Below are positions 23,739 to 29,916 of a DNA stretch of 32,640 bases, one piece after another. The stretch comes from Zoogloea sp. GTDB lineage: Bacteria; Pseudomonadota; Gammaproteobacteria; Burkholderiales; Rhodocyclaceae. Each line of letters opens with the position of its first letter. The stretch's first letter is position 1. Made by a program: the position numbers and the translations under genes. The stretch lies in the NCBI GenBank assembly GCA_009026175.1, contig WBTZ01000054.1:1-32640 (forward strand). Reading direction: 5' to 3'. Under the pieces are notes generated by a model. It had not been told where the DNA came from. It was given only the letters and a program-made list of their open reading frames with translations, and ran no database searches.

Positions 23739-25682
23739 TCAGTGGGGCGCGTGGAAACCGTCCGGCACCTTGGCGTGGAACTTCACCGGCACCGCCGGCA
23801 TGTCCAGCACCGACTGGCGGATGCGGCCGACCACGTGCATTTCGCAGCGCTTGCAGTCGAAGCGCAGGGTGAGCTTCTCCTTGCCATTGACCAGGGTCAT
23901 CGGATCGGGGCGGATGCCCTTCACCTCCTTGGGGCACAGGTTGAAGCTGTAGCGCAGGCAGTGCTTGGTGATCATCAGCGAGGCGTCGTCGGTGTGCTCG
24001 TTGGCCTCGTAGGCCGCCTCGATCAGCTCAACCCCATGGCGGTGGTAAAAATCCCGCGCCTTCTGGTTGAGCACATTGGCCAGGTAGCTCAGCTCGGTCT
24101 GCGGATACGCCACCGGCGGCTCCACGGCGGCCCGGCGGGGCAGCGGCGGCAGGGCGGCCAGGCGGGCGGCCTCCAGGGCGTCCACCGCATCCCGGCGCAG
24201 GGCATTCACCGCCCCGGCGGGCAGGAACCAGGCGGCGGACAGATCCAGCGTGATCTCCCGCGCGCTGAAGATCGTCGTCCCCAGCTTGCCCAGGCTGTCC
24301 TTGAGCCCGCTCAGCGCCCGCCCGGCATCCTTGGCCGGCTCCCTGGCGTGGGGCAGGGCGGCCGTGGCGGACACGCCGGTCTCGTCGGTCAGGGTCAGGG
24401 CAAAGCCCTCGGGAGTCTCGGTCAGGCGCAGGTCCACCGCAATGCGCCGCTCGGCGGACTTTTTCTCGAGCATGCGCTCGAACTCGTGGTCCCGGTTGCG
24501 GAACAGCCCCGTCCCCGGAAACAGGTCGGCGGGCAGCGGCTCGGCGGTGTGCACACGGAAATCCTCGCCGATCTTCTCGGCCCGGTTCACCCGCAGCCCC
24601 ACCAGCTCGCCCTTGCGGTCGTAGAAGGTGATGCCGTCGCCGTTGTGCAGCTCGACGGCGCTGGTGGTGTCGAAGTAGCGGCGTTGCTTGCCATCCAGGC
24701 GGATCACGCTGCCCACCGGCTCGCCGACGAACTTGGGCGAATCGAAGGCGCCGATGTCGGCCTCCTGCGTGCGGCCATTCACAAAATAGTCGGTCGCCCC
24801 GCGGTTGAAGGTCTTGTCGGCCAGCGGGGTGAACAAGAAGGTGCTGCGCCCGGCGGAAGTCCGGCTGTACTCCGGGCTCTGCTCCATGATCTCGTCCAGC
24901 AGCAGGCGGTAGTGGGCGGTGATGTTCTTCACGTAGGCCATGTCCTTGTAGCGGCCTTCGATCTTGAAGCTGGAAATCCCCGCCTCGGCCAGGGCGCGCA
25001 GGTTGGCGCTCTGGTTGTTGTCCTTCATCGACAGCAGGTGCTGGTTGCTCGCCACCAGGTTGCCGTCCTTGTCCTCCAGGTCGTAGGGCAGGCGGCAGGC
25101 CTGGGAGCACTCGCCGCGGTTGGCGCTGCGGCCGGTGTGGGCATGGCTGATGTAGCACTGCCCCGAAAAAGCCACGCACAGGGCGCCGTGCACAAAGAAC
25201 TCCAGCGCGCAGTCGGTGGCGGCCGCCACCTTGCGGATCTCGGTAAGGCTCATCTCCCGCGCCAGCACGATCTGCGAGAAACCCACGTCCTGCAGAAAGC
25301 GCGCCTTCTCCGGGTGGCGGATGTCGGTCTGGGTGCTGGCATGCAGCTGGATGGGCGGCAGGTCCAGCTCCAGCAGGCCCATGTCCTGCACGATCAGCGC
25401 ATCGGTGCCGGCCTCGTACAGCTGGCGGATCAGGGCGCTGGCGCCGTCCACCTCCTCGTCGTGGAGGATGGTGTTGCACGCCACGAACACACGGGCACCA
25501 AAGCGGTGCGCGTGGCGGGCCAGACGCTCGATGTCGGCCACGGTGTTTTCGGCGTTGGCACGCGCACCAAAGGCCGGCCCGCCGATATAGACGGCGTCCG
25601 CGCCATGGTTGATCGCCTCGATCCCGATGTCCGCATTGCGGGCCGGGGCCAGGAGTTCGAGCTGCTTACGGGAATGGATCAT
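23739..25682 (-). CDS. rlhA: U32-family protein, 23S rRNA 5-hydroxycytidine synthase RlhA type
   Basis: 647 residues, close to E. coli RlhA (653), which hydroxylates C2501 of 23S rRNA. The N-terminal TIM-barrel-like half holds 'LELLAPARNADIGIEAINHGADAVYIGG' and the U32 signature 'EFFVHGALCVAFSGQCYIS' (161-179), with Cys169, Cys176, Cys192 and Cys196 as candidate metal or Fe-S ligands. The long C-terminal half (DUF3656-like, then 'YSFNLCPKEVKGIRPDPM' and 'LRFDCKRCEMHVVG') distinguishes RlhA from the shorter tRNA enzymes TrhP/TrhO partners. I chose ATG 25682 because the conserved sequence starts there; the frame continues upstream to 25724. The gene is isolated upstream by repeats and slyX. Confidence 0.87.
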   Translation of the reverse strand: MIHSRKQLELLAPARNADIGIEAINHGADAVYIGGPAFGARANAENTVADIERLARHAHRFGARVFVACNTILHDEEVDGASALIRQLYEAGTDALIVQDMGLLELDLPPIQLHASTQTDIRHPEKARFLQDVGFSQIVLAREMSLTEIRKVAAATDCALEFFVHGALCVAFSGQCYISHAHTGRSANRGECSQACRLPYDLEDKDGNLVASNQHLLSMKDNNQSANLRALAEAGISSFKIEGRYKDMAYVKNITAHYRLLLDEIMEQSPEYSRTSAGRSTFLFTPLADKTFNRGATDYFVNGRTQEADIGAFDSPKFVGEPVGSVIRLDGKQRRYFDTTSAVELHNGDGITFYDRKGELVGLRVNRAEKIGEDFRVHTAEPLPADLFPGTGLFRNRDHEFERMLEKKSAERRIAVDLRLTETPEGFALTLTDETGVSATAALPHAREPAKDAGRALSGLKDSLGKLGTTIFSAREITLDLSAAWFLPAGAVNALRRDAVDALEAARLAALPPLPRRAAVEPPVAYPQTELSYLANVLNQKARDFYHRHGVELIEAAYEANEHTDDASLMITKHCLRYSFNLCPKEVKGIRPDPMTLVNGKEKLTLRFDCKRCEMHVVGRIRQSVLDMPAVPVKFHAKVPDGFHAPH

Positions 25683-25741
25683 GGTGATGCTCTCGGGGGA
25701 GGGGCGTGCGGCTCGACCGGCCACATCGCAAGGCCCGCATT

Positions 25742-25889
25742 ATAGACCCACCCCTCAAGGGCGATGTAGGGGCGGATTCAGCCGCCCGCGGGGGCTTGAT
25801 AGACCCACTCCTCAAGGGCGATGTAGGGGCGGCTTCAGCCGCCCATTGAGCGTTGATCCACCTCCGCGGGCGGCTGAAGCCGCCCCTAC
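25742..25889. repeat. Palindromic repeat cluster D
   Basis: Forward ends lie at 25766-25787 (one mismatch) and 25823-25844, and an inverted end at 25868-25889. The last pair forms a 67-bp unit with TTGATCC in its centre. The left flank plus end is tandemly duplicated with a 57-bp period (ATAGACCCAC at 25742 and 25799). The cluster separates slyX from rlhA. Confidence 0.9.
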
Positions 25890-25893
25890 AGGG

Positions 25894-26097
25894 TCAGTAA
25901 TGCGGCGGAATCTCGTCCCGCAGGTCGCGGCTCTCGGCGCTGGGCGTGGCCGACTGCATCTGCTGGTACAGCTGGCGGATCTGCCGCTGCAGTGCGTCGA
26001 TCTGCTCCTGCTGGCGGTGTACCGTCATGTTGAGGGTGTCCACCAGGTCTTCGGTGAGGGCGAGCTTGATCTCGATTTCGGTCAGGCGGGATTCCAT
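25894..26097 (-). CDS. slyX: SlyX family protein
   Basis: 67 residues. 'ESRLTEIEIKLALTEDLVDTLNMTVHRQQEQIDALQRQIRQLYQQM' is a continuous heptad coiled coil typical of SlyX, and the C-terminal 'DEIPPHY' is the family's hallmark ending. SlyX has no firmly known function. ATG 26097 follows GGA at a suitable distance; the longer open frame to 26253 is read through repeat DNA. The gene sits between two palindromic repeat clusters (4 bp from one, 17 bp from the other), so its transcript must either start in the repeat or cross it. Confidence 0.9.
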   Translation of the reverse strand: MESRLTEIEIKLALTEDLVDTLNMTVHRQQEQIDALQRQIRQLYQQMQSATPSAESRDLRDEIPPHY

Positions 26098-26114
26098 CAG
26101 CGTTCCATGTAGGT

Positions 26115-26190
26115 GTAGGGGCGGCTTCAGCCGCCCGCAGGGGGGTGATCGAAGTCCGTGGGCGGCTGAAGCCGCCCCTGCTGCCCCTAC
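26115..26190. repeat. Palindromic repeat unit E, right end degenerate
   Basis: Forward end 26115-26136, a 23-bp centre with GGTGATCG, and an inverted end at 26160-26180 whose terminal CCCCTAC has become CCCCTG, followed by a repeated CTGCCCCTAC (26181-26190). It fills the gap between the sugar phosphotransferase stop and slyX. Confidence 0.88.
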
Positions 26191-26191
26191 A

Positions 26192-27652
26192 TCAATACGC
26201 GTTCTTGTCCTTGAACACCACCGCCACCGTCTTGAAGATGATCCACAGGTCAAAGCTCAGCGACCAGTTGCGCAGGTATTCCAGATCGTACTCGATGCGC
26301 TTCTCCATCTTGTCGATGGTGTCGGTCTCGCCGCGGTAGCCGCTCACCTGGGCCCAGCCGGTGATGCCCGGCTTCACCTTGTGGCGGACCATGTAGCCCT
26401 TGACGATCTTGCGGTAGGTTTCGTTGTGGGCCACGGCGTGGGGGCGGGGGCCGACGATGCTCATGCGGCCCTGCAGCACGTTGATGAACTGGGGCAGCTC
26501 GTCCAGCGAAGTCTTGCGGATGAAGGCGCCAAAGGGCGTGATGCGGGGGTCGCCCTTGGTGGCCTGCTTCACCACCGGGCCATTGTCGGTGGTGCGCATC
26601 GAGCGGAACTTGTACACCAGGATCTCCCGCCCATCCAGCCCGTAGCGGCGCTGCTTGAAGACGATGGGGCCGGGGGACGACATCTTCACGCCAATCGCCA
26701 GGCCGATCATGATCGGCGCCAGCAGCACCAGCAGGATCAGGGAGATGACGATGTCCGACAGGCGCTTGGCCACGCCGCGGAAGCCGGTGAAGGGCGTCTC
26801 GCACACGGCCACCACCGGGGTGCCGCCCACGCTGTGCATCTGCCCCTGGATCAGGTCGGTCACAAAAATGTCGGGCACAAAGAAGATCGACGCCGTGGTG
26901 TCCTTGAGGTCGTCCAGCAGGGCCAGGATGCGCGGCTGGCTGGCCATGGGCACCGCCAGGTAGATGTGGTCGACGTGGTTCTCCTTAACAAAGGAGGCCA
27001 GCTCGCTCATCTTGCCAATGGTGGGCAGGTTGCCCGTGTCGGGCAGGCGGTCGAGGTGGCGGTCATCAAAAAAGCCCACCACGCGGGTGCCCAGATAGGG
27101 GTCGTCGTGAAACTGGCGGGTCAGGTTGAGGCCCACATCGTTCACTCCGGCCACCACCGCAGTGCGCTGGCGCCGCCCGGTCGACAGCGCGCGCAGCAGC
27201 AGATTCCGCGCCACAAAATGGCCCGCCACCATGGCGGCGGGCGTGAGCAGCGCCCAGGCCCAGATCACGCTCCGCGGAAAATGCCGCAGATAGCCGCTGG
27301 CATAGCCAAAGCCGCCAACGATCACCACCACCAGCAGCCAGTTGGTCACCACCTTGCGCACCACCCGGCGGGGCCGCTCATGAAAGCCCACGTTGCCGGG
27401 GAAGAGCATGGCAAAGGTCAGCACCGCCAGCAGCACGTAGTGGGGCCCTGCCACCGGGTCCTTGGCCATCACGCACACAGCCAGGGTCAACACCGCCACC
27501 AGCGGGTCGAGCAGGGCCTCCACCGCCGAGGTCAGGGTGTAGCTCGGGCGCAGAAAGTTCTGGTGCGTATCGATGGTTCGGAACATGGCTAAGGGTTGCT
27601 GCGCTGCCGCATGAGTAGGAGTTCTATGCTCGGCCAGAGTGGGTGCGTGCAT
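26192..27652 (-). CDS. Undecaprenyl-phosphate glucose (sugar) phosphotransferase, WcaJ/PssY type
   Basis: 486 residues. Four N-terminal membrane helices (about 45-63, 72-86, 104-122 and 130-150) precede a Rossmann-like CoA-binding-type domain ('RTAVVAGVNDVGLNLTRQF'). A further membrane segment ('ISLILLVLLAPIMIGLAIGV') leads to the catalytic bacterial-sugar-transferase domain: 'SSPGPIVFKQRRYGLDGREILVYKFRSM', 'KTSLDELPQFINVLQGRMSIVGPRP' and 'KPGITGWAQVSGYRGET'. It would transfer a sugar-1-phosphate, usually glucose, to undecaprenyl phosphate at the inner membrane, the first step of exopolysaccharide repeat-unit synthesis. The start at 27652 is the longest; ATG 27586 ('MFRTIDTHQNF') is an alternative. 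It diverges from the export genes across a shared regulatory region. Confidence 0.92.
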   Translation of the reverse strand: MHAPTLAEHRTPTHAAAQQPLAMFRTIDTHQNFLRPSYTLTSAVEALLDPLVAVLTLAVCVMAKDPVAGPHYVLLAVLTFAMLFPGNVGFHERPRRVVRKVVTNWLLVVVIVGGFGYASGYLRHFPRSVIWAWALLTPAAMVAGHFVARNLLLRALSTGRRQRTAVVAGVNDVGLNLTRQFHDDPYLGTRVVGFFDDRHLDRLPDTGNLPTIGKMSELASFVKENHVDHIYLAVPMASQPRILALLDDLKDTTASIFFVPDIFVTDLIQGQMHSVGGTPVVAVCETPFTGFRGVAKRLSDIVISLILLVLLAPIMIGLAIGVKMSSPGPIVFKQRRYGLDGREILVYKFRSMRTTDNGPVVKQATKGDPRITPFGAFIRKTSLDELPQFINVLQGRMSIVGPRPHAVAHNETYRKIVKGYMVRHKVKPGITGWAQVSGYRGETDTIDKMEKRIEYDLEYLRNWSLSFDLWIIFKTVAVVFKDKNAY

Positions 27653-28001
27653 AAGCCTATAAATTTATGAATGACAAGAATTTCACAGCAGAAATGCAAA
27701 AACTGTGACAGCTGATGAAATCATTTTAAATACAGTCACCTGCCACATCTTACCGCAGCACGGCGGCATTGAGCATGCACCGCCGTGTAACAAAGTGCCC
27801 TCATTGGGTGCGTGCGTGTCGGAAAACTTTACACAGGGCTTTGGATACCCAATTTGTGCATGTTTCCAGCAACTTTATGTTACAGCGCAACATAATGAAT
27901 TACTGTGACTTTAGCTACACTCCATGTTCATGACATGTAAACCGGCGCGCTTGTTGCTTGTGTCGCATACATCACAAATTTTAGGCGGGGGCTTGGCCAC
28001 C
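27653..28001. promoter_or_regulatory. AT-rich divergent regulatory region of the exopolysaccharide locus
   Basis: 349 bp with no convincing gene, visibly richer in A+T than its surroundings. It contains several dyads: ATAAATTTAT (27658-27667 area), TCACAG-N14-CTGTGA (about 27683-27708), GTGT-N11-ACAC around TCGGAAAACTTT (27816-27834), TTATGTT-N7-AACATAA (27875-27895, 7-bp perfect arms) and CATGT-N5-ACATG (27923-27937). CATAAT at 27891-27896 resembles a -10 hexamer but has no -35 at proper spacing. The octamer ACTGTGAC appears twice. It probably contains operators that control both transcription directions. Confidence 0.6.
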
Positions 28002-28358
28002 ATGCGCAAACTAATTCTCTGCACTCTGGCGGCGGTATCGCTGGCCAGCGTCGGCCACGCGGCGGCTGCCGTGGGCGAAGGCAGTACCGGCATGGCCGTG
28101 CATGCCGAGGGTATCGGCACCATGTTGGGGGGCAAGGCCCCCCAGGTCCAGGTGTCTTCTACGATGCAGGCACTCTTCAACAGCTCCAGCCTCAACGGGG
28201 CACGCCTCACCCCGGCCGTGGCGCGGAGCACCCCGGGTTTTGATGCCTCCGAGAGCGTGGTCGGGGATCTGCTCCCCGCCGAGGGCGGCAGCTCGGGCGC
28301 CATCCTGCTGGCCGGCGCGCTGGTCGTTGTTGCCGTGGTGCTGCGCCGCCTTTCGTGA
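28002..28358 (+). CDS. Small exported protein with C-terminal membrane segment and basic tail
   Basis: 118 residues, not recognised. A signal peptide (MRKLILCTLAAVSLASVGHA, cleavage near 20) is followed by a Gly/Ser/Ala-rich body without cysteines and a C-terminal 'SSGAILLAGALVVVAVVLRRLS': a hydrophobic segment with a short basic tail. That tripartite end resembles protein-sorting tails (PEP-CTERM and kin) in layout, but there is no Pro-Glu-Pro motif, so a sorting role is speculative. It could equally be a simple tail-anchored periplasmic protein. It is the first forward gene of the exopolysaccharide locus, 293 bp ahead of the Wza-type gene. Codon use is GC-rich like the chromosome, which supports it being a real gene. 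Confidence 0.65.
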   Translation: MRKLILCTLAAVSLASVGHAAAAVGEGSTGMAVHAEGIGTMLGGKAPQVQVSSTMQALFNSSSLNGARLTPAVARSTPGFDASESVVGDLLPAEGGSSGAILLAGALVVVAVVLRRLS

Positions 28359-28392
28359 GCCGGATGCCCGTGCGCGGGGTGCCGGCCGGCTC
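28357..28392 (+). terminator. Hairpin immediately after the small exported protein gene
   Basis: GAGCCGG (28357-28363) pairs with CCGGCTC (28386-28392), enclosing a second small stem CCCG-TGCG-CGGG. It begins within the stop codon. No U-tract follows, so it may be a weak terminator or a 3'-end stabiliser. Confidence 0.4.
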
Positions 28393-28570
28393 AAGCGCCT
28401 GGCATCGTGAGCTATTGCAGAAGCCTGTCATCGGCAGCGTGATAGCATTTCGCCGCTGCATCCCGTTCACATCATGTTAACCATGCGGCCGGCGCATGCC
28501 TTTGGGTGTGCCTGCCCCGTGGAGTCGTTACCCATTAATCGAACCCGAGGGGCCCAGGCCGGCCCGGACG

Positions 28571-28609
28571 GGGAGAGCCCGCCGGCATGCCGCCGGCCCT
28601 GTGCTCTGC
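28571..28609 (+). promoter_or_regulatory. Structured leader hairpin upstream of the Wza-type gene
   Basis: AGAGC (28574-28578) pairs with GCTCT (28603-28607), and inside these GCCGGC (28581-28586) pairs with GCCGGC (28592-28597) around a 5-nt loop. It ends about 45 nt before the ATG. A further inverted repeat, CATGCG-N5-CGCATG, lies at 28482-28498. They could affect message stability or transcription elongation of the long export operon. Confidence 0.35.
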
Positions 28610-28651
28610 CCATGTCACGGAAGGCCGGCCGCCCCAACTGACTATCGGACC

Positions 28652-29869
28652 ATGATCGATCAACGAGACTCCAAGCTCCCCACCGTCCGCGCCCCCAGGG
28701 CCCACGGCCTGCTCCTGGCGCTTATCGCTGCTTCCCTGGCGTCTGCCTGTGCCAGCATCGTGCCGGGCGACATGGCCTACTCGCTGCGCGACAACAAATC
28801 TGCAGTAAAGCTGCCGGTGAAGCAGGGCGAAGAATCGGTGCCGGACAACATCGCCATCAAGCCCATCACCGCCGAGCTGATCATCGAGCAGATGAAGGCC
28901 GCAGCACCCCAAAAGGCCGGCTTGTCGGATGAGGCGGTGGCCAAGGCCGGCGCTGGCGCCAAAAAGGTGAATCCGGCGCTGCCTACCCCTCTGGATTACA
29001 AGGTAGGCCCAGGCGACATCCTCACCATCATCGTGTGGGACCACCCCGAGCTCACCACCCCGGCCGGTCAGTACCGCTCCGCCGACCAGGCCGGCACCGT
29101 GGTGGCCGAAGACGGCACCATCTTCTACCCCTACGTGGGCACGCTTAATGTAAACGGCAAGACCACCCGCCAGATCCGCGACCTGCTCTCGCAGCGCCTC
29201 TCCAAGTTCATCGAAAAGGTGCAGCTGGATGTGCGCATGGCGGCCTTCCGCAGCAAGCGCGTGTATGTGGTGGGCGAAGTGCTCAAGCCCGGTCAGCAGG
29301 ACGTCACCGACATTCCCATGACCGTGCTGGAAGCCGTCAACCGGGCCGGTGGCTTCAGCCCCGAGGCCGACCACAGCCGCGTGCTGCTGACCCGCAAGGG
29401 CACCACCTACCGGGTGGACATCCAGGCCATGTACGAAGAGGGTGCCACCGAGCAGAACGCTCTGCTGGAGCCGGGCGACATTCTCAACGTGCAGGACCGG
29501 GCCTTCAACAAGATCTTTGTACTGGGTGAAGTTACCAAGCCGGGTTCTCTGATCATGACCAAGAAGCGCTCGACTCTGGCAGAGGCACTGGCGGATAGCG
29601 GATATATCTCCCAGGAGAAGTCGAATCCCAAGTGGATCTATGTGATGCGAGGCGAGAGTGACACGCCGGAGCTCTTCCATCTGGATGGCAGTTCTCCGGA
29701 TGCCATGCTGTTGGCGGACCGCTTTGCCCTCAAGCCGCGGGATATCGTTTATGTGGATGCTGCAGATGTGGTCCGCTGGAATCGAGTGGTTTCCAACATC
29801 CTGCCCACGGCGCAGACCCTCTACCAGTTGGGCAATACAAGATATCCGCTGTTTGGCGGTCGTAACTGA
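28652..29869 (+). CDS. Wza-type polysaccharide export outer-membrane lipoprotein
   Basis: 405 residues. A signal peptide ends in 'SLASACAS', where Cys33 is the probable lipidated residue (position -3 is Ala, so the lipobox is not canonical). The poly-export domain (about 112-205, 'DYKVGPGDILTIIVWDHPELT', 'GTIFYPYVGTLNVNGKTTRQIRDLLSQRL') is followed by two SLBB domains (from about 207, 'RVYVVGEVLKPG', and from about 297, 'KIFVLGEVTKPGSL'). A C-terminal amphipathic helix ('VVRWNRVVSNILPTAQTLYQL') would form the outer-membrane pore, as in Wza. ATG 28652 is supported by the signal peptide; the frame extends upstream to 28496 without ribosome site. Base composition drops from about residue 290 onward. 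It pairs with the Wzc-type kinase 47 nt downstream. Confidence 0.93.
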   Translation: MIDQRDSKLPTVRAPRAHGLLLALIAASLASACASIVPGDMAYSLRDNKSAVKLPVKQGEESVPDNIAIKPITAELIIEQMKAAAPQKAGLSDEAVAKAGAGAKKVNPALPTPLDYKVGPGDILTIIVWDHPELTTPAGQYRSADQAGTVVAEDGTIFYPYVGTLNVNGKTTRQIRDLLSQRLSKFIEKVQLDVRMAAFRSKRVYVVGEVLKPGQQDVTDIPMTVLEAVNRAGGFSPEADHSRVLLTRKGTTYRVDIQAMYEEGATEQNALLEPGDILNVQDRAFNKIFVLGEVTKPGSLIMTKKRSTLAEALADSGYISQEKSNPKWIYVMRGESDTPELFHLDGSSPDAMLLADRFALKPRDIVYVDAADVVRWNRVVSNILPTAQTLYQLGNTRYPLFGGRN

Positions 29870-29916
29870 TATCTCCGCGTCTCCACTCAAAGAATTCCAG
29901 ACATAACGGACTGTTC

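Noticed and set aside
27705-27908. A 67-codon forward open frame in the divergent exopolysaccharide region
   Set aside because: There is no ribosome site, no recognisable composition and several operator-like dyads inside. It is more likely regulatory DNA.
27841-28001. Sigma54 (-24/-12) promoter for the small exported protein gene
   Set aside because: I looked because related loci can use RpoN, but GG and GC pairs never have the required 10-bp separation.
28496-28651. N-terminal extension of the Wza-type protein
   Set aside because: No ribosome site precedes it, and the signal peptide begins just after ATG 28652.
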